Shown: positions 8,213-16,180, numbered from the stretch's first letter. The stretch: DNA of 64,000 nt from DATKJS01 sp050015275 (GCA_050015275.1 JBEKBS010000013.1:1-64000); one strand, 5' to 3'. Notes: generated by a model from the sequence alone, not told the origin. Program-made: numbers and translations.

Positions 8213-10162
8213 ATGAGCCGATTCGTGAGCCGGGAGCCGAGGCCGCGCCTGCCCCGCCTTCCTCTGAGCGGCGCCATCGACCTGACCTACAGGTGCGGCA
8301 ACGACTGCCGTCACTGTTGGCTCAGGCTTGCCCCAGGCTCGCCGGAGGGGAAGCGCGAGCTCACGTTCGAGGAGATCCGGACGATCGTCGATGCGGCCCG
8401 GCGGATGGGCTGCCGGGGCTGGTCCCTTTCCGGCGGCGAGCCCATGCTCCGCCCGGATTTCGCCGAGATCTTCGACTACATCACCACGCATTCAGCCACA
8501 TACACCCTGAACACGAACGGGGCCCTGATCACGCCGGCGATCGCCCGCTTAATGAAGAAGCAGGGCACGAAGCTTATCGCCCTCTATGGCGCCACGTCCG
8601 AGGTCCACGACCGGGTCACCCGGAATCCCGGTTCCTTCGAGGCCCTGAAAAGGGGCATCGACCTTCTCCGCGAGGCGAACGCCCGGTTCACCGTCCAGAT
8701 CGTCCCGATGAAAAGCAACCTCGACGAGTACGAAGCCATGGCCCGGCTGGCCGGATCCTGGAGCCCGTCCTGGCGGGTCGGGGCGGGCTGGCTCTGTCTC
8801 GCGGCCGACGGCGACTCCGGCAAGAACAGAGGGATCCGGGAAGAGCGGCTGGCCCCCGCCGATGTCCTCAGGATCGACCGGCCGGAGGGCCCGTCGGGCG
8901 GCCTCGACGAAGAGCGTTCGTCGTGCCCGTCCGCCTCGGGCGGCGGGCTCTACGCGGAGTGCCTTGCCGGCCGCCGGGAATTCCATATTGACCCCTACGG
9001 CGGGATGAGCTTCTGCGGCTTCGCCAAGGACCCGGCCCTGCGCCTCGACCTCCGCCGGATGAGCTTCCGAGAGGCCTGGGACGACCGCCTCCCCGGGCTG
9101 GCCGACAGGATCAAGCCGGGGAAAAAATATTTCGAAAATTGCGGGGCCTGCGACCTCCGGGATGATTGCCGGTGGTGTCCCGTCTACGCTTACCTCGAGC
9201 ACCGCGACCACTCGGCCAGGATCGATTATCTTTGCGCGATCGCCCGGGAGGAGAGGGCCTTCAGGAATGAATGGGAGAGGACGCATTGCCGCTCCTACGG
9301 GATCGCCGGCCTGAGGATCCGGGTCGAGGCGGACTTGCCGATCACGGACTCGACCTTCCAACCGAAGCTCGAGCGCTTCAGAACTTCGGGCCCGGGCGAG
9401 AGCATCATCAGGATCCGCCACCACTTCTCGCTCCCGGACCTCGCCGGAGAGGATCTGGGACAAGAGGTCTACCGCAAGCCGCCATGGGCGATCTTCCGGA
9501 AGGGCAGCTCCTGGATCTACTTGGGCATTTACCCCGACCCGGCTGACAAGAGGATCCACAGGGTCATCGTTTTCAACGACGACCATACCCGGGCCGGGAT
9601 CTTCAGCCCTTCGGCCGAGCTGTTCCGCGGCGGCGGCCTCGATTCCTTGACGATCCTCGCCTCCGACCAGATCCTGCTGGCCCGGGTCCTGCCGTTCGTC
9701 GGCGGCGCGTTCGTCCACGCGGCGGGTGTCAGCCTGAACGGCAGCGGCCTTCTCTTCGCCGGACCTTCGGAGGCCGGGAAATCGACCATCGTCAAAATGC
9801 TCAAGGGAAGGGCCGAGATCCTCTGCGATGACCGGATGATCGTCAGGAGAAACGCCGGAGGGTTCCGCATCCACGGGACCTGGAGCCACGGCGAAGTCCC
9901 CGATGTCTCCCCGGGTTCGGCCCCCTTCCGGGCCCTCCTTTTCCTCCGGCAGGCCAGGGAGAACCGCATCGAGCGGGTCGAAGACCCGAAGGCCGTTCTC
10001 AAAAGCCTCCTGCCGCGGTTCGTCAGGCCCCTCGTGACGGCGGACTGGTGGAACCGGGTCCTCACCCTGGCCGGGGAGATCGCGGCCGGGATCCCTTGTT
10101 ACGATATGCATTTTGACAAGAGCGGCACGGTCGTCGACGCCCTCGAGGAGATGTTTAAATGA
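8213..10162 (+). CDS. Radical SAM/SPASM enzyme fused to an HprK-like P-loop domain
   Basis: A 649-residue fusion. The N-terminal half is a radical SAM maturase: cluster motif C28-x3-C32-x2-C35, GGEP-type SAM contact (SGGEP, 73-77), and a SPASM-type auxiliary cluster domain with C250, C268, C310, C313, C319, C322 and C341. Residues about 360-649 form an HPr-kinase/PEPCK-like domain with VHAAGVSLNG, Walker A GPSEAGKST (517-525), CDDRMIVRR, HGTWSHGE and APFRALLFLRQ, as in the kinases found in some lasso-peptide clusters. The gene starts the cluster and its stop overlaps the next ATG (ATGA). Likely role: peptide crosslinking plus phosphorylation or another nucleotide-dependent step; the exact chemistry is unknown. 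Confidence 0.85.
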   Translation: MSRFVSREPRPRLPRLPLSGAIDLTYRCGNDCRHCWLRLAPGSPEGKRELTFEEIRTIVDAARRMGCRGWSLSGGEPMLRPDFAEIFDYITTHSATYTLNTNGALITPAIARLMKKQGTKLIALYGATSEVHDRVTRNPGSFEALKRGIDLLREANARFTVQIVPMKSNLDEYEAMARLAGSWSPSWRVGAGWLCLAADGDSGKNRGIREERLAPADVLRIDRPEGPSGGLDEERSSCPSASGGGLYAECLAGRREFHIDPYGGMSFCGFAKDPALRLDLRRMSFREAWDDRLPGLADRIKPGKKYFENCGACDLRDDCRWCPVYAYLEHRDHSARIDYLCAIAREERAFRNEWERTHCRSYGIAGLRIRVEADLPITDSTFQPKLERFRTSGPGESIIRIRHHFSLPDLAGEDLGQEVYRKPPWAIFRKGSSWIYLGIYPDPADKRIHRVIVFNDDHTRAGIFSPSAELFRGGGLDSLTILASDQILLARVLPFVGGAFVHAAGVSLNGSGLLFAGPSEAGKSTIVKMLKGRAEILCDDRMIVRRNAGGFRIHGTWSHGEVPDVSPGSAPFRALLFLRQARENRIERVEDPKAVLKSLLPRFVRPLVTADWWNRVLTLAGEIAAGIPCYDMHFDKSGTVVDALEEMFK

Positions 10163-11382
10163 GCCCGGCGGCAAAGGCCTTCACGAGAAAGGTTGAGTCC
10201 GGCCGGGCGGACTTCTGGAAGGCCGGGCGCCCGCGTCTCGCCAGGCTCGACATCGAGCTCACCGAGCGGTGCAACAACGACTGCGTCCACTGTTCGATCA
10301 ACCTGCCGGACGGGGACGACGAGGCCAAGCGCCGGGAATCGACCACGGCAGAGATCAAGAATATCCTCGCCGAGGCGGCTTCTCTCGGCTGCCTGAGCGT
10401 CAGGTTCACGGGCGGGGAGCCCCTCCTCCGGGAGGATTTCGAGGAGACCTACATGGCCGCCCGGAAGCTGGGCCTCCGGGTCAGGATCTTCACCAACGCC
10501 ACTCTCGTCACGCCGCGGCTCGCCGCGGTCCTCAAGAAGGTCCCGCCGCTCGAAAAAATGGAAGTCTCCGTCTACGGAATGACAAGCGAGACCTCGGAAA
10601 AAGTGACCGGGAACCCTGGCGCGTACGAGGCGTCCCGGCGGGGCATCGGCCTTCTCTCCGGTCACGGCATCCCGTTCGTGCTCAAAGGCGTTGTCGTGCC
10701 GGACACGAAGGGCGAGATGGACCGCTTCGAGGCCTGGGCCCGTGAGATCTCCGGCGCGGCCGGACGTCCTGCCTACGCCGTGCTTTTTGACCTGAGATCG
10801 CGCCGCGACAATGAAGCTAAAAACGACCGGATCCGGGAGCTCAGGATGGGACCGCGGGAATACGTCGAGCTGGAATCCCGCCTACGAAAAAGCCATGCGG
10901 GCGAACTCAGGGGATTCGTCGCCCGTTTCGCCGGGACAAGCGGCGACCGCCTCTTCGCCTGCCTCGCCGACACGGGCAGCGTCGATGCCTACGGCCGCTT
11001 CCAGGTTTGTCTCCTCCTGCGGCACCCCGAGACCGTCTTCGACCTGAAAAAAAGTTCTTTGCGAAGCGCCGTCGAGGAGTTCCTGCCGAAGGTCCGGGAG
11101 ATGCGGGCGTCAGATCCGGCCTATCTCGAGCGCTGCGGCCGTTGCTTTCTTAAGGCCTTGTGCCTGCTGTGCCCGGCGAGGTCATGGACGGAGCATGGCA
11201 CTCTCGACACCCCGGTCGAGTATCTTTGCGGGATCACCCATGCCCAGGCGGTCTCGATCGGGGTCATCAGAGAAGGGGAGAAGTCCTGGGCCGTGGCGGA
11301 CTGGCGGGCCCGGGTCGAACGGCTGACAGCTTCGCCGAAGGATCGGGAAACGGCGCGGATCGAAGGCCGCGAGGAATGCTGA
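10159..11382 (+). CDS. Radical SAM/SPASM peptide maturase (second in cluster)
   Basis: A 407-residue enzyme with the 4Fe-4S motif C38-x3-C42-x2-C45, TGGEP (84-88), and SPASM-like cysteines C268, C284, C326, C329, C335, C338 and C357. The pattern Cx2Cx5Cx2C near the C-terminus is shared by all three radical SAM proteins of the cluster. It closely resembles the third enzyme (for example FDLKKxSL and DxPVxxxC), so the two look like a duplication. It carries an extra 45-residue tail after the last Cys. ATG overlaps the previous stop, and the PqqD-like gene follows 11 nt after its stop. Expected to modify the precursor encoded at 13374. Confidence 0.88.
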   Translation: MSPAAKAFTRKVESGRADFWKAGRPRLARLDIELTERCNNDCVHCSINLPDGDDEAKRRESTTAEIKNILAEAASLGCLSVRFTGGEPLLREDFEETYMAARKLGLRVRIFTNATLVTPRLAAVLKKVPPLEKMEVSVYGMTSETSEKVTGNPGAYEASRRGIGLLSGHGIPFVLKGVVVPDTKGEMDRFEAWAREISGAAGRPAYAVLFDLRSRRDNEAKNDRIRELRMGPREYVELESRLRKSHAGELRGFVARFAGTSGDRLFACLADTGSVDAYGRFQVCLLLRHPETVFDLKKSSLRSAVEEFLPKVREMRASDPAYLERCGRCFLKALCLLCPARSWTEHGTLDTPVEYLCGITHAQAVSIGVIREGEKSWAVADWRARVERLTASPKDRETARIEGREEC

Positions 11383-11393
11383 GGAGAAGAATC

Positions 11394-11699
11394 ATGGAAA
11401 GTCCGATCAGCCTGGATTCGGCCTATGGGCCGTCGGAAGACGTCGTCGTCAGAGAGATCGAGGGGGAGCTCATCATCGTCCCGCTCGTCTCCGGCATCGG
11501 GGACCTCGAGGACGAGCTCTTCACCCTGAATGAGACCGGCCGGGCCATCTGGCAGAGGCTCGACGGCCTGAGGCCATTACGAGCCGTCGTGAACGAGCTC
11601 GCCGCCGAGTTCGACGCGCCGGCCGGACGCATCGAGGAGGACGTCGTCGGGCTCCTCGAGGAGCTCGCCCGGCGGAAGATGATCGTCCGGAAAGGATGA
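11394..11699 (+). CDS. PqqD-like peptide-binding protein (RRE)
   Basis: A 101-residue protein of the PqqD fold: N-terminal beta strands followed by LFTLNETGRAIWQRLDG, then a three-helix winged part (VVNELAAEF, IEEDVVGLLEELARRKMI). In RiPP pathways such proteins grip the leader peptide and present it to radical SAM enzymes. GAGGAGAAG sits just before this ATG; an in-frame ATG at 11376 overlapping the radical SAM gene is possible but has a poorer site. The stop overlaps the start of the peptidase gene (ATGA), fixing it firmly in the operon. Confidence 0.9.
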   Translation: MESPISLDSAYGPSEDVVVREIEGELIIVPLVSGIGDLEDELFTLNETGRAIWQRLDGLRPLRAVVNELAAEFDAPAGRIEEDVVGLLEELARRKMIVRKG

Positions 11700-12208
11700 G
11701 CGCTCGAGACATGAAACCCGCCCGGCTCATCAGGAAAGATAGAGAGCTCGCGCTCTCGGGCAAAGCCCTGACCGGGCTCATGCGGGCGGTCCTCGCGAAA
11801 GGAAAGCCCCTGCGGTTCCGGGCCAGAGGGCTCAGCATGTCGCCCTTCATCAAGGACGGTGACGTGGTAACTGTGCGGCCGCTCGCGGGAGCGCGCCCGA
11901 GGGCGGGAGACATCGTGGCGTTCCTCCATCCCGCGACCGGCAAGGCGGCTGTCCACAGGGTCGTCGGAGAATGGTCGGGCCTTTTCTCGCTGAAGGGAGA
12001 TAACACTCCTGGGGCCGACGGTGTGCTATCGCTCGAACAAATCCTGGGGACCGTCTGCCGTATCGAAAGGTCGGGCAAAAGCGTCCTTTTAGGACGGCGC
12101 CCGGGCCGGGCCGTGATCGCCTCGCTCTCGCGGTCCGGGTTGCTGACGAAAGCCCTGGGAGCCGCCCGCCGGGCGTCCGGCCGGAAACCCGGGAGGAGCC
12201 GGTCATGA
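11696..12208 (+). CDS. S26/S24-type serine peptidase, soluble, RiPP-associated
   Basis: A 170-residue protein matching the catalytic core of ER-type signal peptidases. ARGLSMSPF holds the nucleophile Ser47; GDVVTVRPL and GDIVAFLHP follow; VHRVV holds His87, and KGDNTPGAD is the usual third block. Unlike true signal peptidases, I see no hydrophobic membrane anchor at either end, so it is predicted to be cytosolic. In this operon it is the best candidate for removing the leader from the Cys-rich precursor. It overlaps the genes on both sides by four bases. The Ser/His assignment is by motif only. Confidence 0.75.
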   Translation: MSARDMKPARLIRKDRELALSGKALTGLMRAVLAKGKPLRFRARGLSMSPFIKDGDVVTVRPLAGARPRAGDIVAFLHPATGKAAVHRVVGEWSGLFSLKGDNTPGADGVLSLEQILGTVCRIERSGKSVLLGRRPGRAVIASLSRSGLLTKALGAARRASGRKPGRSRS

Positions 12209-13320
12209 CCCGGCGCTTCGTTTCCCGCAAGGAGCTGCCCGCCCTTCCGCTCTGGGAGAAGATGGGGAAGAGAAGGGCCGCACTCAGCTTCGATCTCGAA
12301 GTGACCGACCGCTGCAACCTCAACTGCCGCCATTGCTATATCAACGTCCCGGCCGGAGACAGGGCCGCGAAAAGGCGGGAGGTCGATGCGGCCGAGGTCG
12401 GCCGGATCGGAGCCGAAGCCGCCTCCCTCGGCGTCCTCTGGTGCCTGATCACGGGCGGGGAGCCCCTCCTCCGGAAGGATTTTTTCGAGGTTTACCTGGC
12501 CTTGAGGCGGCTGGGATTTCTGATATCGGTTTACACGAACGCGACGCTCATCGGCTCGGAGCACATCCGGTTTTTCAAAAAATATCCGCCCCGGGACATC
12601 GAAGTGACGGTCTACGGCGTGACAGAAGAGACCTACGAGCGGGTGACCCGGGTGCCCGGCTCGTTCGCGGCTTTCCGACAAGGGCTCGGTCTTCTCCTCG
12701 AGAGCGGCGTCAAGGTCCGGCTCAAGGCCATGGCTATGCGCTCCAATTATCACGAACTCCCGGCGATCGCCGAGTTCTGCCGGGCGAGGACCAAGGATTA
12801 TTTCCGCTTCGACCCGTTCCTCCATTACCGTTTCGACCGGGATCCCGGACGCAATAAGGAGATCGAGGCCGAGCGGCTGAAGCCGGCCGAGGTGGTCGGG
12901 ATCGAACAGGCTGACAGCGAGCGTTTCCGGGCGCTGGAGACAAGCTGCGACCGGCTCATCGTCCCCGAATTCTCAAAGTCCGACTGCCGACACCTCTTTC
13001 GTTGCGACGCAGGGCAGAGGAATTTCGTCGTCGGGTCCGACGGCCGTTTCCGGCTCTGCGCCTCGCTCTATCATCCCGATCTCTTCTTCGACCTGAAAAA
13101 GGGGAGCCTAGCCGAGGCCTGGACGAGCTTCGTGCCGGCGGTCCTGGCCAGGAAAACGGACCGGAAGGACTATCTGGAAAGGTGCGCCAGGTGTCCGATC
13201 ATCAACCTTTGTCTCTGGTGCCCGGCCCACGCGTATCTGGAGACCGGCGAGCTGGATGCGCCCGTTGACAATTTTTGTAAGCTCGCGCATTCGCGTGAGA
13301 AAGCCCTTAATAAATGTTGA
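12205..13320 (+). CDS. Radical SAM/SPASM peptide maturase (third in cluster)
   Basis: A 371-residue enzyme with C37-x3-C41-x2-C44, TGGEP (83-87) and the SPASM set C267, C285, C327, C330, C336, C339 and C358. It is paralogous to the second radical SAM protein. The start ATG overlaps the peptidase stop. The stop codon TGA is itself part of the -35 box of the precursor promoter, so maturase and precursor transcription units are directly adjacent. By analogy with sactipeptide, ranthipeptide and cyclophane maturases it should form a carbon- or sulfur-linked crosslink; which one cannot be read from sequence. Confidence 0.88.
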   Translation: MTRRFVSRKELPALPLWEKMGKRRAALSFDLEVTDRCNLNCRHCYINVPAGDRAAKRREVDAAEVGRIGAEAASLGVLWCLITGGEPLLRKDFFEVYLALRRLGFLISVYTNATLIGSEHIRFFKKYPPRDIEVTVYGVTEETYERVTRVPGSFAAFRQGLGLLLESGVKVRLKAMAMRSNYHELPAIAEFCRARTKDYFRFDPFLHYRFDRDPGRNKEIEAERLKPAEVVGIEQADSERFRALETSCDRLIVPEFSKSDCRHLFRCDAGQRNFVVGSDGRFRLCASLYHPDLFFDLKKGSLAEAWTSFVPAVLARKTDRKDYLERCARCPIINLCLWCPAHAYLETGELDAPVDNFCKLAHSREKALNKC

Positions 13321-13345
13321 CAAAAGGCCCTAAAAGCTTTATTAT
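13317..13345 (+). promoter_or_regulatory. Strong promoter for the Cys-rich precursor peptide
   Basis: -35 TTGACA (13317-13322, perfect consensus), 17 bp spacer, -10 TATTAT (13340-13345, one mismatch). The TGA of the upstream radical SAM gene lies inside the -35 box. A start near 13352 gives a leader of about 22 nt with GAGGAA before the precursor ATG. It is one of the best sigma-70 sites in the window and suggests the peptide is made in excess over its enzymes. Confidence 0.85.
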
Positions 13346-13373
13346 CAACGACGAAAAGGGAGCGAGGAAGCGG

Positions 13374-13571
13374 ATGAGAAGAACTTCGATGAAAAAACCC
13401 TGGCAGACCCCTGAGCTAGTGATCCTTTTTCGAGGCAGGCCCGAAGAGGCCGTCCTGTGCAACTGCAAGCACGCCAACATGGCCGCCGTTTCCCCCCATA
13501 CTTTCAATAACAGCTGCAACTTGAGCGCGACCTGCTGTTCCACCTGCCAGAACACGACAGCGGCCAGCTGA
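13374..13571 (+). CDS. Cys-rich RiPP precursor peptide (candidate)
   Basis: A 65-residue peptide. Residues 1-28 form a charged leader with KKPWQTPELVILFRGRPEEA; residues 29-65 form a core rich in Cys (29, 31, 48, 54, 55, 58), Ser/Thr and Asn. GAGG 7-10 nt upstream supports the ATG at 13374; in-frame ATGs at 13314 (before the transcription start) and 13389 are less likely. It lies directly after three radical SAM genes and a PqqD-like gene, has its own promoter and is followed by a terminator. No Cys-rich lantibiotic or sactipeptide family was recognised. The leader/core boundary near Leu28-Cys29 is a guess. Confidence 0.8.
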   Translation: MRRTSMKKPWQTPELVILFRGRPEEAVLCNCKHANMAAVSPHTFNNSCNLSATCCSTCQNTTAAS

Positions 13572-13573
13572 AC

Positions 13574-13605
13574 GGCCGCTCCCCACAAGCGGTCAGGCTT
13601 TTTTT
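13574..13605 (+). terminator. Rho-independent terminator after the precursor
   Basis: Stem GGCCGCT (13574-13580) pairs with AGCGGTC (13588-13594, one G-U pair) around a 7 nt loop, followed after four bases by seven T (13599-13605). It lies 3 nt after the precursor stop codon. Confidence 0.75.
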
Positions 13606-13715
13606 CCGCATTCCCGTTTTTCCTGTCCCCCGGTGACATCCGGACCAGATCAGGAAGGCACTTTTTGCCGAGATCGGATAGGCCTGGCTCTGCCGAGCCT
13701 TGGGCCCAACAGATG

Positions 13716-14300
13716 TCAGATGAACCGGACTTCGCTCGCCTTGCGGATGGCCTCTTCGGCGGCCTGCCTCACGTAGGGGTTCGGGTCCTTCTTCAGCCCG
13801 ACCAGCAGGCCGAGCGCCTCTTCTCCGCCGATCTCTCCCAGGGCCTCTGCCGCCGACCGCCGGATGTCGGCGTTGGCCGTGCCCTCAAGGGCTTTCTCTA
13901 TCTTAGGGATGGCCGCCTGGGCCCGGTGGACACCCAGGAGCTTCAGGACGGCGCTCCTGGCGTACCACGGGGGACGGCCGAGCCGGCCGAGGGCTCGGCC
14001 GAGGTCGAGCGTCCGTTTTCGGGCAAGCTCCAGGAAGACATAACCGCGGACCCCTTCGCACGGATCGCCCAGCGCTTCCCAGAAGAGCTCCTCTACCCAG
14101 GGCGCTCTGACCTTGGCGCAGGCCTTGAGGATGCCCAGCCTTTTTTTCTTGTCCGGGGTCGCGGCGAGCTTTTGAATGAACCGGCCGCAAATAGGCGAAA
14201 AGGCCGCCGCTTCAGCCGCCGCGCCCGCCGGATGACGTTCGTCCTTGCTCAAAGTCTCCAGGTCTCCTCTGCCATTCTTCCCCGCCGGAATGTCTGACAT
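13716..14300 (-). CDS. HEAT-repeat protein
   Basis: A 194-residue protein made of helical HEAT/PBS-lyase-type repeats: the best copies read IRRSAAEALGEIGGEEALGLL and VRQAAEEAIRKA near the C-terminus, with weaker ones before. Such repeats form a protein-binding scaffold; no catalytic motif is visible. No signal peptide. It is the last gene of the ftsY-rib transcript, 22 nt after the ribBA stop. The function cannot be inferred, and the link with riboflavin synthesis may be only positional. Confidence 0.75.
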   Translation of the reverse strand: MSDIPAGKNGRGDLETLSKDERHPAGAAAEAAAFSPICGRFIQKLAATPDKKKRLGILKACAKVRAPWVEELFWEALGDPCEGVRGYVFLELARKRTLDLGRALGRLGRPPWYARSAVLKLLGVHRAQAAIPKIEKALEGTANADIRRSAAEALGEIGGEEALGLLVGLKKDPNPYVRQAAEEAIRKASEVRFI

Positions 14301-14322
14301 CGGTCCAGGTCCGGGCCGGGCC

Positions 14323-15540
14323 TCAGACCCGGTCCAGGATATGGCCCATTTTCTCTTTTTTTGTTTTCAGGTACCTGAGGTTGCTGGCGTTGGGCTCGAC
14401 CTCGAGCGGAACGCGCTCGACGATCTCCAGCCCGTAGCCGGCCAGGCCGATGTATTTCCGGGGATTGTTGGTGATGAGGCGGATCTTGCGGACGCCCAGG
14501 GCCGCGAGGACCTGGGCGCCGATGCCGTAGTCGCGCTGGTCGGTCTTGAATCCCAGCCGGTGGTTGGCCTCGACCGTGTCCGCGCCCTGGTCCTGGAGGG
14601 CGTAAGCCCGGACCTTGTTCGGCAGCCCGATCCCGCGGCCTTCCTGGTTCAGGATATAGAGAACGATCCCCTTGCCCTCTTTTTCGATCATCTCCATGGA
14701 CCGCCGGAGCTGCTCTCCGCAGTCGCAACGGAGTGAGCTGAAGGTGTCGCCAGTCAGGCACTGGGAATGGGTCCGGACGAGCGTGGGCTCGTCTCCCCGG
14801 ATCTCGCCCTTGACCAGGGCGGCGTGGTGTTCCTTGCTGATGACGTCCTCGAAGAGGAAGAGCCGGAAATGGCCGTGGCGCGTGGGCATGTCGGCCTCTT
14901 CGAGCTTCCGGACCAGGGTTTCGTGGTTCATCCGGTAGCGGATGAGGTCGGCGATGGTCAGGACCGGGATGCCGTGCTCCCGGCTGAAGCGGTCGAGCTG
15001 GGGCCTGCGGGCCATGGACCCGTCCTCGTTCATGATCTCGCAGATGACGCCGGCCGGAGCGAGGCCCGCGAGGCGGGCCAGGTCGACGGCAGCCTCGGTC
15101 TGGCCGGCCCTGGCGAGGACGCCGCCCTCCTTGGCTTGGAGGGGAAAGACGTGGCCCGGCCGGGCCAGGTCCTCGGGCTTCGTCCGCGGGTCAAGGGCCG
15201 CCAGGATGGTTTTCGCCCGGTCGTAGGCCGAGATCCCCGTCGTAACGCCCTGCTTGGCGTCGATCGAGACCGTGAAGGCGGTCTGGTAGCGCGCCGTATT
15301 GTCGGCGACCATGAGGGGAAGATGGAGCTCTTCCAGGCGTTCCCGGGTCAGAGGCAGGCAGATGAGCCCCCGGCCGTGCTTGGTCATGAAGTTGACGATT
15401 TCCGGGGTGATCTTTTCGGCGGCGACCGTGAGGTCGCCCTCGTTCTCCCGGTCTTCGTCGTCGACGACGATGATCATCCGGCCGGCCTGGACCTCGGCCA
15501 CGGCCTGCTCGACGGAAATTGTCTTGTCCTTGCCGTCCAT
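14323..15540 (-). CDS. ribBA: Bifunctional DHBP synthase / GTP cyclohydrolase II
   Basis: A 405-residue riboflavin enzyme. The N-terminal RibB half makes dihydroxybutanone phosphate from ribulose 5-phosphate (DDEDRENEGDL acidic loop; HGRGLICLPL). The C-terminal RibA half opens GTP, with Zn-binding HSQCLTGDTFSSLRCDCG and EGRGIGL, plus the TNNPRKYIGL and GLEIVERVPL blocks. The start at MDGKDKTISVEQA is chosen by homology; the open frame continues 34 codons upstream without family support. It follows ribE by 43 nt in the same operon. The lumazine synthase gene ribH, often next, is not in this window. Confidence 0.96.
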   Translation of the reverse strand: MDGKDKTISVEQAVAEVQAGRMIIVVDDEDRENEGDLTVAAEKITPEIVNFMTKHGRGLICLPLTRERLEELHLPLMVADNTARYQTAFTVSIDAKQGVTTGISAYDRAKTILAALDPRTKPEDLARPGHVFPLQAKEGGVLARAGQTEAAVDLARLAGLAPAGVICEIMNEDGSMARRPQLDRFSREHGIPVLTIADLIRYRMNHETLVRKLEEADMPTRHGHFRLFLFEDVISKEHHAALVKGEIRGDEPTLVRTHSQCLTGDTFSSLRCDCGEQLRRSMEMIEKEGKGIVLYILNQEGRGIGLPNKVRAYALQDQGADTVEANHRLGFKTDQRDYGIGAQVLAALGVRKIRLITNNPRKYIGLAGYGLEIVERVPLEVEPNASNLRYLKTKKEKMGHILDRV

Positions 15541-15583
15541 GGTTCTTTCGGTTGGGGATAAAAGCCCGTTCAGAGGGCCCTTG

Positions 15584-16180
15584 TCAGCCCGCTTTTTGTC
15601 CCTTGACGAGCCAATTATACACGTATTTTCCGATGATGTCACACTCGAGATTGACCGAGGCCCCGGCGCGGAGACCGCCCAGGTTTGTCCCCTCCAGGGT
15701 CAGCGGGATGAGCTCGATGTCCATGGACGACGGGCCGAGCGAGGCGATCGTCAGGCTGACGCCGTTGACCGCCACCGAGCCCTGTGGGACAAGGAAGGGG
15801 CGGATGCGCTTGGGGAAGGATACGGTGATCCTCCGTCCAGGCCTTCTCTCCGCTGTCCGGAGGATCTTTCCGACGGCGTCGACATGGCCCGTGACCAGGT
15901 GGCCGCTGAGAGGGGACGCCAGGGTAAGCGGAAGCTCCAGGTTGACACGGTCGTGATGCTTGAGGACCCCCAGCGTCGTCCGGTCGATGGTCTCCAGGGA
16001 CAGGTTGAAGCGAAGGCTGCCCTTCTCCGCGCCGAGGAGGCTTAGGCAAACGCCGTCGACCGAGACACTGTCGCCGGGACGGAGCTTGTCCGTGAGGCCC
16101 GGCGCCTCGATGAGGAGCTTCTGACGGCCGCGGCGGTATCCGGAAAAAAGGCCCTGGTGAGTGATGATCCCCGTGAACAT
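15584..16180 (-). CDS. ribE: Riboflavin synthase, alpha chain
   Basis: A 198-residue enzyme that dismutates two lumazines into riboflavin and a pyrimidine. It has the two lumazine-binding repeats: the first begins MFTGIITHQG and includes GDSVSVDGVCLS, and the second has GHLVTGHVDAVGKI and GSVAVNGVSLTIA. The ATG overlaps the ribD stop by one base (TGATG). A longer N-terminal reading is rejected because MFTGII is the invariant start of the family. Confidence 0.96.
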   Translation of the reverse strand: MFTGIITHQGLFSGYRRGRQKLLIEAPGLTDKLRPGDSVSVDGVCLSLLGAEKGSLRFNLSLETIDRTTLGVLKHHDRVNLELPLTLASPLSGHLVTGHVDAVGKILRTAERRPGRRITVSFPKRIRPFLVPQGSVAVNGVSLTIASLGPSSMDIELIPLTLEGTNLGGLRAGASVNLECDIIGKYVYNWLVKGQKAG

